Assembly: GCA_038373885.1 (NCBI GenBank)
Contig: JAWZYV010001839.1
Span: forward strand, 434,001-498,000
DNA from: Cheiracanthium punctorium
Lineage: Eukaryota > Arthropoda > Arachnida > Araneae > Cheiracanthiidae
Length of the DNA stretch: 64,000 nucleotides
Direction of reading: 5' to 3'
The notes under the pieces were generated by a model. The model was not told the origin of the DNA. It searched no databases and worked only from the letters and a program-made list of their open reading frames with translations. Position 1 is the first letter of the stretch, and the number at the start of each line of letters is the position of its first letter. Below are positions 22,807-35,041 of the stretch, piece after piece. The position numbers and the translations under genes were made by a program.

Positions 22807-23060
22807 TTAATTTTGCATCAACTTCATTTTCTTCAATGAAGTGGTAGTCAGCGCCAAGTCTGGGCTGTACGGCGAGTCATCGAACTGCTCCCAACGAAAC
22901 TGTCGAATCATCGTTTGAGAGACACCAGCAGTATGGGGCAGAGCGATGTCATGGAGGCAAGCACATGAAGCGCGAGCTAGGTGGAAATAGCTTTGGATCC
23001 TACGATGAGGTGAAAAATGCTGTGGAGTCGAGGTTATTGTCATATCTATGAAGATGGTAT
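22807..23060 (-). pseudogene. Mariner transposase C-terminal fragment
   Basis: The minus-strand frame reads ..HDIALPHTAGVSQTMIRQ.. then WEQFDDSPYSPDLA. In mariner (DD34D) enzymes the segment DNARPHTA holds the second catalytic Asp and HPPYSPDLAPSDFHLF the third. Here the first motif is changed to HDIALPHTA, and the part after SPDLA is out of register. No TIRs were found, so it is a stray fragment. Confidence 0.8.
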
Positions 23061-23195
23061 AGAAAAGCTTTAACCCGCTACGATGAGTGTTTGAACATAG
23101 GTGGAAACTATGTAGAAAAATAGTTTAAGGCATGCTCTTTCATGCAAAAATAAAATTGGCTTTAAAAGAAAAGTTGTTGTTACTAATTTTCTTTT

Positions 23196-23213
23196 TTTTT
23201 TTTTTTTTTTTTT
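23196..23213. repeat. Poly-T tract
   Basis: A long uninterrupted T run in otherwise unrecognised sequence just right of the mariner fragment. Confidence 0.7.
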
Positions 23214-23458
23214 CAAATCGGAACTTACTCTCCGAATACGCATCGTACATAATCGAGTGTTAAACATCCAGAAAAAAGTCATTGTCACCGAAAAACATAA
23301 AACAAAATTCAAGAAAGACAAAATTTTAGAAAAACAAATACAAAGTGAAAGAAATACAAAATGCCAGACCTCATCACAAAGAGACTGGCGCAGAAATTAA
23401 TTACAGTTTTCTGTACTGGTAGCTGGAGATTTGGAATTAATGTCTTACTTGCATAATA

Positions 23459-24190
23459 CAGGGTGGCCATAATTAAACTGCAAGTGTTCAAAGGGGGCTG
23501 GTGAGAAAACTACCGAGAATATTCCAGTGAAATTTGATATCTACACGTTTCAGAACATGCGCAAGTCAAATATGAAAAAAAAACGTCATTTTCACCCGAT
23601 AGATGGCGCTGTACCGTATTTCAAAGCTCACCGGTGGCATATACAACTACCAAAACCGATACACAGAGCATAGTGACATTCTAAGAGACATATAAACAAT
23701 ATGAAACAACATTTACAGTTTATCAAAATTCCATACATTTCACTTCAGTAATTAAATTTTTACAGTAACATGTAATCAAAAATTAACGTAAATTAAGATC
23801 ACAAATTAAACAATTCATAAAGAAGCTTTGGAAAACAATTAAACCATTATTTATTCTCATGGACACTCATTGGACCTCTTCTTAATCGTCGCATACGTCG
23901 GTATACTTTCAGAGTAGCTGAATAATTGCTACCATTCTGATAGAATATTTTCACTAAAAATGCACGTTCCTTCTTATTCAGTGTCATGATTGACCATTAC
24001 TCAATGTGGTCTTTTTTTTGCACTGTTCGATGGGCTTAAAATTTGCATATATCACGAAAGGCGATTTTTTATTGCATATTTGACTTGCGCATGTTCTGAA
24101 ACGTGTAGATACCAAGTTTTACTGGAATATTCCTGGTAGTTTTCTCTCCAGCACCCCTTGAACACTTGCAGTTTAATTATGGCCACCCTG
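23459..24190 (-). mobile_element. Long-TIR mariner-like element, copy 1
   Basis: TA flanks (23457-23458, 24191-24192) and inverted ends of about 125 bp starting CAGGGTGGCCATAATTAAAC. The 732-bp copy keeps a short minus-strand helix-turn-helix frame but no DDE catalytic part. The copy at 28257-29033 is closely related; 44650-45504 is a cousin with different terminal sequence. Confidence 0.85.
23873..23987 (-). pseudogene. DUF4817-type helix-turn-helix remnant
   Basis: From an ATG at 23987 (minus) the frame reads MTLNKKERAFLVKIFYQNGS then NYSATLKVYRRMRRLRRG. The pattern ER.FLV..FY.....S...T.+.+RR is that of the DUF4817 DNA-binding domain found at the N-terminus of a group of mariner-like transposases. 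The rest of the protein is deleted. Confidence 0.65.
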
Positions 24191-24308
24191 TATATGTTCT
24201 TTTTTATTTAGAAATATAATAGATATGTAATGTTTAAAAGTAATTTAATGTTCCAATCAGCGGGCACAATAGCTCTCCCTAACATGCCTCTAAAAGACAT
24301 GAAACATA

Positions 24309-24385
24309 CGGTAGAGTCTCGCTTATCCGACATAAAGGGGCCGGCACAATCTCGGATAAGCAAAAATGTCGGATAATAGGGAAGA
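24309..24385 (+). mobile_element. pogo/Tigger-type terminus, solitary
   Basis: GGTAGAGTCTCGCTTATCCG followed by a second imperfect CTCGGATAAGC resembles the subterminal region of pogo-like elements. No opposite end was found within several kilobases. Confidence 0.4.
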
Positions 24386-24399
24386 ATCAGGAACAAGCT

Positions 24400-26006
24400 T
24401 CTTAAACGTTAAGCTACATTGCATCCTGGAACACAATATATACATACTTATGTTATCTTGTACATTACTATCTTGAATCATAATCGTGATCTGCAAGCAC
24501 AAGAAAACAATGTAAAAAACTTACTAGCTACAGAATAATATATTGTCTGCATTTACGATTGCCATATGTAATACATAAAGTTCAGTTCTGTGAGGATTTA
24601 AAGAATTTTTTTTATGGTACTCTGTTTTCCTGAGGAGTGCCGTTTCTTCGTTGACAAATCACGTCATCTTTGCAGCATCGTTATGTCAATTCCTGTAGCC
24701 TTTTAAGAAAAAAAACCTCTGGCACCTGTTTTAGGACTATCAGACAAAAGAAATACATCGATAAAAATCCGTAGCCACTGCGGTTCGGGATAAAAGGTAT
24801 TAAAATTTCGAGGGCTAAGATTCTCAAAATAGAAGGGCCTAAGTTACTTTTAGTTACGATTTGGCACAAGTCAGGATTAATCCAGATATAATTCAAATTT
24901 ATTGAATTTTATAGTGGAACAAGGTATTCTGTTTCAAAATTTAAACTGAATGAACTTTTTTAAGCAGAATGACCCCCTGAAGAAAACCCCCTCTGAGTCT
25001 TTAAATTCCAGTTTATGTTGATGTCTCCATTAACCTCGTCCGAAAGTGAAAAACACTCAGTTACTGTAATGATCTTTTCTCAGAGAACCAGGGCTTTCTC
25101 TTGAATGACAGTAATTAGTGGCCTGTTGTCAGAGGCAAATAGTTTCAGTTGCAAAAATACTTTGAATTGCATAAAACATAATATCAGAAACAATCGGAGT
25201 CAATAAATCAATTCCTATAAAAATTACGAAATTTACTCTTGCATACGGTGCCCCGGTCCTATCAGCTATGTTCAGAAAAAAATTTTCTTTATACAATTTC
25301 GCGCGCAAAAAATAAAATAAAATAAAATAAAATAAAAATCGTTCTTCTACCACCAAAATTCTCCGAATTACAGCTGCTTAAAGTTAGAGCACTTTCTGAG
25401 CTGCAAAATAGGGGATGTATACAGAATGAATTTGAGAAAAATTAGTGTACATGGTTTTGATCGAGCATTCAAATCCAAAGCCTCCGGATAGATTTTTATA
25501 GAGCCTGACTGTAACCCTCTGCTTGAAGATTAGTATTCTGAAATCAGTTTTGCTTCTTTCTCCGCATTATACCAGAAAATGAAATTAAAAGCTATTATTT
25601 AAAATTCCATTAGTTATATGGTCCCTTAAAGGTGTGCTGAAACGGGACAGTTTTAAACGTGGAAAAGTAAATTAAGTCGAAATGTTTGCTGCTTCATAAA
25701 CTCGGTGAATTCTTGTTGCAAAAGAGAGAACTTTTTTAAAATTTTGCATGAAATTGAAAAAGGAAAATTTTTATAAATATAACTGACAGGACAGCGGAGA
25801 GTATGAAAATTTAAATTCCGTAATTTTTACGGTAATTGATTCATTGACTCCAATTGTTTCTGATATAATAGATTATACAATCTAATGCATTTTTGCAACT
25901 GAACTATGTGTCTGTGACAAACGGCTTAGGAAAGGGCCATTGGGCATCGTCAGCACTGGACACCCTGCATGTAGCATAATAGGTTTGGAGCAGCTAAATA
26001 TATATG
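24400..26006. other. AT-rich interval with an (AAAAT)n microsatellite
   Basis: Contains (AATAAA/AAAAT)n at 25311-25337 and an isolated GGACACCCTG at 25964-25973, which resembles the end of the mariner-like element to the right. No gene is recognised. Confidence 0.5.
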
Positions 26007-26570
26007 TAGGGTGTCCCATAAATACCGCCCAAACTTTGCAGTGCCAGATTCCTCGCTGGGAGTACATAAAAATTGCCCGAAGAACTGTACCTGTACGATC
26101 CATAGTTTTCGAGAAAAATAGGAAAAAGAAAATATGACGTCCCATCCGGTGCGAGGAAAAACAACTAGAAACATTAAATTGGATACTGGATTACATATGG
26201 GAGACCCGGTGTTATGGCCGCTACAAACTAGCACCTATAGATTGTTTTCAATGAAAACGATTGAAAGAACTCATCTATCGAGTCCTAATTACAACAAATG
26301 GTGATTCAGTCCCTCCCCTTCGTACTGGTGTATTTATTTATATGGGTACCAGATGGAACGTAAGCAGTTGGCCATTGCACTGAGCAAGCATGCTAGCCTC
26401 GATATGCACAGAGGACATTTTGATCATCATTTTATGAAAGCATATGTCAAAAAAAATAGGCTTGTAGGTGTTCATGATCCCGATAAAGGCACTTTTCGGG
26501 CACCGGAAATGACGTTTCTGCTTTTCTCTCGCACTTGCTTGAGTTTGGGCAGTATTTATGGGACACCCTG
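26007..26570. mobile_element. Mariner-like MITE with GGGTGTCCCATAAATA ends
   Basis: The left end GGGTGTCCCATAAATACCGC is inverted at the right (GCAGTATTTATGGGACACCC). The right side is followed by TA (26571-26572); the left CA is mutated to TA. The ORFs inside have no recognisable transposase motifs. Confidence 0.75.
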
Positions 26571-26572
26571 TA

Positions 26573-28082
26573 TATATATACAGACACATGTTTGTATAAA
26601 TTTTCTTTCATTTAAGTTTATAAAAGTCCTTGGATGTTATTGGCAAAAAATTAAAAAAAAACATGAAGATATATAGCTACAGGCGAATTAATTTGAAACT
26701 AAATTAAAATTATAATATTCAGTGACTGAATTTTGACTCCACAAAAGGATGTGTGTTTTCTCTGTGGTTGTCAATAACATTTTTTTTTTCTTTTCTGTTT
26801 TCGCGTTTAGATATGAACTATTTTCCTGCAGGTCATTAAAATCTTTTCAACCTTCTATTTTTTCAACCAGCACTACTTTTATGCAAGACCATGCATGAAA
26901 CGAAAATCAGTTTAATCGATTTCTAAAGTTTCCTAAGAAATTACACGAGAAATTATCGACTGTAAAATGTAAACTCGCATACAATAAATATTGCTGACTA
27001 CCGTTCTTTGTATTTCATATTCGTAGAAAACTATTTTTCATTTCTAAAAATAAATCGTATTTTTGCCTTTATACTTGTATAGATACTCCAGCTTCTACAC
27101 CTGAGTTGTTTTGCAAGTTGAATTTTTTTAATGCTACATTCTGCCCCAAAAAAATTTCAATTCGATTTTATCACAGTTTTAATTTTACATTAGTGTTAAT
27201 CTTAATTAAAATTTCGACTCGCACACAATGAATATGGTTGATTACACTTCTTTGTATTTCACATTCGTAGACAACTGTTTTCCATTTTTAAAAAATAAAT
27301 CGCAATTTTTGCCGTAGTACTAGTAGCTTCAAGGATTGAATTGGTTTGAATAATTGAATTCGTTTTAATGCATCATTCTGATAATTAAATTTCAATTTGC
27401 TTTTATCACAATTAGTTTTATTCAATAATAAATGAACTATTTTTAATACTTAAGTCAACAAGATTTGTAATCTTCTCATTCACACCAAAAACAGGAACTG
27501 ATTGTTTGACGGCGAAAATTGAACGAGAATCTGTAAATGTATTATTATTCATTATTGGAAAAGTAAAAACAAAGGCAAAGGGCTGATTGGCAGAATTTAT
27601 GGCACATATTGTTAAGGAACAAAAATAAGGGAGGATACGAATTTTGTCAGCTTTTAAGTCTTTGCAACAAATTTCAGGTGTGCTTATGATTTAAGTTTGT
27701 CTATTTCTCCATCCGTTCGTACGCTAATTGACATAAGTATGCATAGAATCAATATAGGGTCATACGGGGGAATTATGGGTCAAAAAACAACAACATCTTA
27801 AATCTCTCTAAAGAATGAAAGGTAACATGATATAATGCATGCCAAAAATAAATAAATACTCTAAATTATCGTTATTTACAACACAAACAGATTTTAATTT
27901 CTGATGAGTTGTATTTAAGAAAATACATTAATGTAAATAATAAGATTTGTTTTTACGAGCCTCTTACAATTTGTTTTCGCTTTAAGCCTACAATTCCATG
28001 CAGAATTTCTTATAACATTTGTATGCTTCATTTATTCTGCTACTACCATCAATCTATAAAGGGATTACTTCCACTTAAATTA
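26573..28082. other. AT-rich interval, nothing recognised
   Basis: Two loosely similar passages (26960-27090 and 27210-27310) each contain 'CTCGCACACAATGAATATNG' and 'TTTGTATTTCAYATTCGTAGA', which suggests an old degenerate duplication. No gene or element is recognised. Confidence 0.45.
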
Positions 28083-29335
28083 GCTGGCCCGTGGAATATG
28101 TATTTGTTTTCAATTAATTCCAAAAAAGTCTTGTTTGGTACAACGAAAATTTCTGGCACCTTGTTTCAGAAGTTTCATTTCTACTTTTTCCTTGTTCAAA
28201 ATTTTAGTTATTTATCCAATGTAAAATGGGTCATTATTATAATGCACAACAAAATACAGGGTGGCCATAATTAAACTGCAAGTGTTCAAGGAGTGCTGGA
28301 GAGAAAACTACCGAGAATATTCCAGTGAAATTTGGTATCTACACGTTTCAGAACATGCGCAAGTCAAATATGCAAAAAAATCGCTATTTTCACCCGATAG
28401 ATGGCGCTATACCGTATTTCAAAGCTCACCGGGGCATGTACAACTTCCAAAACCGATAAACAGAGCATAGTGACATTCTAAGAGACATATAAACAATATA
28501 GAACATTACTTACAGTTTATCAAAATTCCATACAATTCGCTTCAGTAATTAAATTTTTACAGTAACATGTAATCAAAAATTAACGTAAATTAAGATCACA
28601 AATTAAACAATTCATAAAGACGCTTTGAAAAACAATTTAACCATTATTTATTCTCATTGACAATCATTGGACCTCTTCATAATCGTTTCATACGCCGGTA
28701 TTCTTTCAGAGTAGCTGAATAATTGCTACCATTCTGATACAATATCTTCACTAACAATGCACGTTCCTTCTTATTCAGAGTCATGATTGGCCATTACTCA
28801 ATGTGGTCTTGTTTTTACACTGTTCGATGGGCTTAAAATTTGCATATATGACGTCCATAAGCATTGAAACACGAAATAGCGCCATCTATCGGGTGAAAAT
28901 GGCGATTTTTTTTATTGCATATTCGACTTGCGCATGTTCTGAAACGTGTAGATACCATGTTTCACTGAAATATTCCTGGTAGTTTTCTCTCCAGCACCCC
29001 TGGAACACTTGCAGTTTAATTATGGCCACCCTGTATTTTTGCTCTTCAAGTACAGTATGAATTCCTTGTAGCATCTTCTTAGCGTCTTCTAAGTAGGAAT
29101 TTTTTTGTAACTGCTTTATTGCAAGTTCTTCAATCTTATTTTCATTGTCATCACTCAGTTCTTCGTCATTAAGCACCTCCAAATTTGAGGGACTGTCTAT
29201 ATCCTCTTGGGGTGAATTTTCATTGTTTGCAAGCAAGGTTTCTGTCAATGTCTACATTTTTATGCTTTGGAGTTTCCTTATTCTTCTTTTCATTTGATTT
29301 CTCTTTTCTTTATCTCTTGCTGTTACGAGGTCCAA
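28083..29335 (-). pseudogene. Uncharacterised gene remnant split by a mariner-like element
   Basis: Minus-strand reading begins near 29335 with a charged stretch (LDLVTARDKEKRNQ), passes a stop, and continues through MTETLLANNENSPQED and an acidic, coiled-coil-like region to HTVLEEQKY at 29036. There the TA-flanked element 28257-29033 interrupts it. Beyond the element the frame continues as FVVHYNNDPFYIG, then after a stop KEKVEMKLLKQGARNF. This tail resembles a small 'xVxYxxxxYPGxI' module seen at the C-terminus of transposon-like and uncharacterised arthropod proteins. Removing the element with one TA keeps the frame. I do not know the function. Confidence 0.5.
28257..29033 (-). mobile_element. 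Long-TIR mariner-like element, copy 2
   Basis: TA at 28255-28256 and 29034-29035, with the same CAGGGTGGCCATAATTAAAC ends as copy 1 and arms of about 125 bp. An antisense frame from 28784 repeats the helix-turn-helix (MTLNKKERALLVKI) but reaches a stop after KRL. Its insertion breaks the frame of the pseudogene around it. Confidence 0.88.
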
Positions 29336-30169
29336 GAAAGTTTGACTAATTATAACTGCTAAATTTATATTAATTTGGCTTCTTATTTTGGAATTTAGTA
29401 CTCGAGATGTGCTTCTTTATGACTGACTTAGTATTTCTTCAAAGCTGGAATTGATTTGCGACCCGGAAATTGAAAGTTAACAGTTAAAGTATAATATAAT
29501 ATTTAAATAAAGTTATAAGAGTTAAATGCTAATATATCATTTAGTATCAAATGCTAATATATCATTTGCACAAAAATAAGTAAAAAAATCTCCTAAAATA
29601 TCACAACATATCACTGACCAAGAATTACCACAGTGACCATGAATTGCCCCAATAAACAGGGGGAAAAATCAGTAAGTTTCAAAAATTAATTTTAAAAATA
29701 ATAAAGAAAAAGTATATATGTAGGTATAAAAAGCAAGACTAAAAAAATTTTTAGCAGCAGGTTGCACAATATAATTTCAAATTAAATTAAGCGTTCTGTA
29801 AATAAAACGTTCTTACACTAAAACACCGTCATTGTTAAAATGTCAAAGGAGGTTACCACATGAAGTTGACTGTCAGGATTTCAGAGCTACGTTTTTCTAC
29901 GTTTTATAGTCTAGTGTAACGGGACTCCGTATCGGGATGCTTAGAATTTGGACCTCTTCTTTAATCAACTGGTATAGACCGTGCTGGAATTTTTTTTGTG
30001 TGATACGATAAAAGATCTAAACCCTGCTTACACTGTTTACACTCGAGATCATTCTTTTATTGCTCATAATGGTGAAATTGTTATTTTGTTGAAATTGTGC
30101 TTTTCATATGACACATGCAAGGAGTTATCACAGGAAAATTTTTTCAAAACTTGTAGGAAGAAAACATAA
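29336..30169. other. AT-rich interval, nothing recognised
   Basis: Includes a short duplicated phrase GCTAATATATCATTT (about 29528 and 29552). Chance ORFs only. Confidence 0.45.
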
Positions 30170-30171
30170 TA

Positions 30172-30868
30172 CAGGACGTCTCAAAAAGAAGTTGACATGC
30201 TTTAATTCTTCATCCAACAGAGATAAGTGGGCAACGTAAATTGAAAAGATGATCAAAATACGGTAGGAAAAAAGGATACCTTCAGAAAAAATTCCTCTCA
30301 TTAATTTTCTTCAAAAAGTGACACTCTTTAAACTTTTATACAATCTTCGTAAAAAAAAAAAAAAATCCTATTTAGTAAAATGTGCCCCACACAATATTGA
30401 GATGAAGCACAAAATTTCAGCCCTTCATCATTATCAGTCTAATGGCTAACGAGATACCTTTAAGTTAAGATGATCAGTGGCTGTACATAAATTTGAATGT
30501 AAACTTTTAATGCTAGAGAGCAAAACAATTATTTTATTTTATAATTTCTATACGGTTTCTGAAACACAATCATGCGACATGATTTTTTTTCCCTTCTACA
30601 GACATTGAAAAGGGATCTCAGTCAGCAGATATTTACCTTCATATTTCTGACACTTTTTAAGATATAATTCTCGAATTTTGCACATACCTCATTCGTGCAT
30701 GGGGCACATTTTACTGTCATTGTCTGAAAGTTAACTAGAGGATTTCTTTTCTCAACGTCATCTTTTTACTTCCTCATTTTGAACATTTTTTTTTTCAATT
30801 TATACTGGCAACTTATCTCTAATGGATAAGCAATTAAAGGCTGTTACCATCTTTTTCGGAACACGCTG
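30172..30868. mobile_element. Mariner-like MITE, relative of 6036-6762 and 8519-8745
   Basis: TA flanks (30170-30171, 30869-30870). Ends CAGGACGTCTCAAAAAGAAG and complement CAGCGTGTTCCGAAAAAGAT. Interior homology to the other two copies shows one family; there is no transposase frame. Confidence 0.75.
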
Positions 30869-31524
30869 TATAAAGTGCAAAATATGTACATAATTTGCTT
30901 CACCTTTATCCTGACATTTCCAACATAGTCAAATACAGAATAGTACCTTAAAAGTAACCGAAATCATAACAAACTCCGAAGCTAAGTGCAAAAGACGAAG
31001 CTCCAGCCGTACACATATTCCATTTCCTTAATCTATGTAAAAACGTTTTCGAAAAGTTGCATTTGTAAGACTATCTTTTGCTCTAAGCTAAATGGCAGAC
31101 TTCCGAACTTTCTTTTGAAATTTTATTTGCTTGTGGCATTCGATAAACATCGAACGATAGAAATATTAGGCTTCTGCAAGGAAGATTTTGCACGATGAAA
31201 AAAAAATGATGCTTACAAAATATTTGATCTGTTTTATCTTTAACTTCGAAATCGTAAACCGTAAAAAAATATCTCTGTACTGCTTTAGGAATTGATGTGA
31301 GCCTTTCTTTTGTTCTGCAGATGGTTCACTGTTTGAAGCAGGTCGAAGACAGAAAAACAAATATTGAATTTCTCGATAAGTACGATACATCATTTTGAAA
31401 GTAAATTTTATATCTGTGCAATAAATTTTTTCTTAATTATTTTTTATACGTGAAGAGAAAAGGGGCACATGCATTTCACACCATGATATTTAATTTACAT
31501 ACATTATATATTAATTTATATTTA

Positions 31525-31594
<70 letters not shown>

Positions 31595-31639
31595 TAAAGT
31601 AAATCTTATAATAATAATTTTTGTTTTCTTTCTAATGGC
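30869..31639. other. AT-rich interval with (CA)n(TA)n microsatellite
   Basis: A CA run (31527-31559) passes into a TA run (to 31588). The rest shows no gene. Confidence 0.6.
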
Positions 31640-31654
31640 CGGTCTAGTTGAGGA

Positions 31655-32182
31655 TCATGCCTGCAGACATTCCGATTCAGATGGAGTGTTTGCTGACGTT
31701 TAACGCCCGAAGGAGTATGAAGCGTGATTCATCGGAAAAAACTACCTGCCGCCACACTGTGAACGTCCATTTGTGGTACTGGGGTGCAAATTCTAGCCTT
31801 TGTGAGAGATGAACAGCAGTCAGAATAGGTGCATTAACCAGGCACGCAGAAACGTTGGCTGGATCGTCGTTGAGGAAACGCTGTTAGTAGCCTCTTGGTT
31901 CATCTGGGTGGTCAGCTTCTCAAAGATCGCACAGCTGTTCGCACGAACCCTTCTAAGCAGCCGTCGTTCACTTGTGTCATCTTTGGCCCGTGGTGCACCA
32001 CTTATACCATGTCGCACATTTTGAATAGTGCCATTTTAGATAATGCACAGTATACTTTTACCACGGTGGCATGCGAACAATCTACAATATCAGCCGCTTC
32101 GGAAATGCTTTCACCCTTGGTCCGAAGGCCAATGATCATGCCCTTTTGGACGTTGAATGAATCGCTCCGTTTCTACATAACC
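31655..32182 (-). pseudogene. Tc1-like transposase pseudogene, N-terminal half
   Basis: Minus-strand reading gives KRSDSFNVQKGMIIGLRTKG and ESISEAADIVDCSHATVVKV, a helix-turn-helix that binds the transposon ends. It is followed in another frame by ERRLLRRVRANSCAIFEKLT (second DNA-binding part). A third frame gives TFTVWRQVVFSDESRF with the first catalytic Asp. The second Asp and Glu are absent because the element is truncated. The second codon is a stop, and at least two frameshifts are present. Confidence 0.85.
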
Positions 32183-32698
32183 TAAGGAGACCATACGTCC
32201 TCGAAATTCGAGGACAGTCCCCAAATTTAGATTTTTTTTTTCATTTTGTCCCGAAATGTCCCGAAATTTAAAGATTTGTACTTTTTTTCCCTCAAAGTTT
32301 CCGTTTAGTTTATTTCTTTCAGAAAAAACTGAAGAAATAAGAAAAATAAACCAACTAAAAACGCCATTTACTCAGAGAAACAATGAAATTCGATCGCTGA
32401 AAACGTTTGTTGTCATTGCGTGGGTAGCGTGTACAGACATTCAATAAAGTATCCGACTATGAGCCAAATTTCCCCTTTCAGTTTTGTTAATGATTAATCA
32501 CCTTTCATGAAGAACCATGCTTTAATTGACGTACGAAAATTTTCTTGCCCTCGAATGCTTTTTTGGAGGGTGTACATGGTTATGTTATGTCCTCGAATAA
32601 GACCTCGAAAATATTTTCTAGTGTCCCCAAGTTTTTTTTAGATTCGAGGACAATGCTTGATTTGTCCCAAATTACCGTTTAGAAATATGGCCGCCTTA
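32183..32698. mobile_element. hAT-type MITE nested in the Tc1-like element
   Basis: Ends TAAGGAGACCATACGTCC and complement TAAGGCGGCCATATTTCT, flanked by a perfect 8-bp duplication ACATAACC (32175-32182, 32699-32706). The interior repeats 'TCGAGGACA' and 'GTCCC' motifs on both strands and has no ORF of interest. Confidence 0.88.
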
Positions 32699-32852
32699 AC
32701 ATAACCCGAACGATTGCAATGTTTGTCAATTTCCTCGCACACTCTTTATATACGCTCCACTGCAATGTGCTGCCACCTGCCTACTGTGATTGGTTATTTC
32801 GCGTTGACATCATAAGTAAGTGGTGGTCACATTAATCTGACTGGATTGTGTA

Positions 32853-34548
32853 TATACCCCCCAAAATTTTTCTTTTTGTTTTATATTTGTGAACAAAAAT
32901 TATAGCCACTTTCGTAATAATTGACAAATCAAAAATGGTCATTTAAATACCCAGAATTATGCGTTCAAAGGGAAAAAAAGCTTACAAAATGAAGAAGGAG
33001 GTTGTTTCTTAATTTCGAAGTTACGTTTTACTCTTTTCACTCTTTGAGTAGCTGAAACGTAAAACTCTGTTCACTGTTATCCAATTTTCCCTGCAATACA
33101 CCTAGATTTTAGTGAACTAAATTTCATCCAAACACCACAAGCAGTTGTTCAACTTTAAAGCATTGTAGCAGTATTTTGTTTAATTTATTAATTTTAGCTC
33201 TTTTTATCAAATTTTATTTTCTTTTATACCGGAGTACCATACGCAGACTATTTTCAGATAGTCGGTTAAAAGTCTTTAATTTAACTTTTATTCATTTTCA
33301 TTTTTAATCTTTAACACAGATTAACACTGTTTGCAACAGTGGGTTAAACTCCATATCAATTCGTCTGGTGATCTTCATGTGGAGTGGAAACAGGTTCTCA
33401 TTTTTACTTTTTTCCAAGGGTCTGAGTGGGTGATTTCTTACATAAAAAACATACGTAAAATAAAATGATTTAAATATTAATTATGTTAGATACTTCTTTA
33501 AACATAAAAATTTTAATTTTCTCGTTTAAGGAGCATTTTTTATTTGTTAAATTAAAAAAAGGGAGTATTTTGAAAGATATTCATGCATAGCAAGAAATTT
33601 GTTTTTTCCAATTTATATATTACTGTCAGGTTTATAATAAGAAGTTTGGATGTAAGCGACAAAAAATGTATAAAATGGTACATTGGAATTGATGAGGCTA
33701 TATTTATAATTTTTTATTCGGTTTTATTGCATTTTTTGATACATAGTAATGAAGATCACAAAATAATGATCTTTATATAGAAAAGAATGCGTCTAGCATT
33801 TAAAGTTCTACAAAAGCATTCAGAACAGCTCACCTTAATCACCATCACCCTAATTAACTTTCATTATCCTTTGGTTAGTATGATGAACAAAAGTTGCTAA
33901 AATGTTAAAATGTTAGGAAATATTTTGTTAGCAGGGTCCGAATATATTCGCCAAGCATACGTATTGGCACTATTACATTAAAGAAAACAAACTAATACAT
34001 TTTTAAGGGTATCCTTGTCAATAGAATTATTAATAATAGGCTTGAAAGAAAAAATAAATAAACCAACAAAGCGGGGGGACAGACTTTTGAATATTTTTTA
34101 AATGTTACTGCTTCCCATCGGTCAATAAAATAAATTATATTAAAAATAAAGAAACTAGTTTGTCATACTTCAAAATTTCAATGTTTCTAAAAAATAATTA
34201 ATAGTGTTCTAGATCTTTAAGATGTTAAATGTGGAAATTTATTAAAAAACTGTTGTTGTTTAGAATTATCTAAAAAATAATGAGCTTCCGATCGCAATTT
34301 TGTTATGCTTTACGTGCTTAATTTATTTAATATCAGCTTTCAGTTACATCCTACTTAAACTAATTTTTAAATGCATTGCTACATGCCTAAATTTTTAATT
34401 CATTTTAATATTTCCACCGTAAAAGAACTCACATGAATGTAACCAATCACCTACTTTTGATTCGAACATAAAATAATGAATGACAGAAGTTTAAATGGAT
34501 AATATTTAAAAATTTTTTAATATATAGTTTTCAATTACACGTGTGCAT
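32853..34548. other. AT-rich interval, nothing recognised
   Basis: Homopolymer-rich sequence. Chance ORFs only (for example 33583-33780). Confidence 0.5.
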
Positions 34549-34552
34549 TTTA

Positions 34553-35037
34553 CCCTTTAACGCGCAGTGTTCCCGCTCTGGGAACACCAAACTCTGACGT
34601 TTTGACTGTTGCCAGTCACGAAGAATAGATCTGATTTCTATAAAAATAGTTGCGGGTGACATAGCTCCACGAGAATCCTTTACTTTTAAGCACGTCATTT
34701 CCCGTAAAAAAATTGTCACGATTATTTTTAACAACTCTGACATCTGCTGAAAAATGGAAGAATGCGAGAACAACAGGTAGACTGCCCAATGCTAAAAAAA
34801 GGGCTGCCGTTGCCATCGCTCGACTTAACTACCAGCAAGATAGCGGACGATCGAAACGTTCATCGCGTGCCACAGATCTAGAGAACCTTTTTTGATGCAG
34901 CTGGCTGTGCCGCAGGTCACTAGATCTGTGGCACGCGATGAACGTTTCGATCATCCGCCATCTTCCTGATAGTTTAGTCGAGCGATGGCAACGGCTGCCT
35001 TTTTTTCAGCATTGGGAAAGGATTGCGCCTCAAAGGG
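34553..35037 (+). mobile_element. piggyBac-like foldback element, complete copy
   Basis: Starts CCCTTTAACGCGCAGTGTTC after TTTA (a mutated TTAA, 34549-34552) and ends GCGCCTCAAAGGG before TTAA (35038-35041). The left part carries a small hairpin (GTGTTCCC..GGGAACAC). The right part is a large palindrome, with 34785-34892 inverted at about 34919-35020 around a GGCTGTGCCGCAGG centre. TTAA target sites with CCC..GGG termini are typical of piggyBac-like elements. No transposase. Confidence 0.85.
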
Positions 35038-35041
35038 TTAA

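Larger units (their letters stand above)
31640..32850 (-). mobile_element. Tc1-like element, 3'-truncated, split by a hAT MITE
   Basis: The right end, read on the minus strand, begins (TA)CACAATCCAGTCAGATTAAT and continues into GTGACCACCAC. This is the typical terminal sequence of one Tc1-like group. TA follows at 32851-32852. The left end is missing: similarity fades near 31640. The transposase pseudogene occupies most of it, and a hAT MITE sits at 32183-32698. Confidence 0.8.

Noticed and set aside
26338..26676. Overlapping ORFs on both strands in the mariner-like MITE
   Set aside because: They read through the inverted ends and show no transposase motif.
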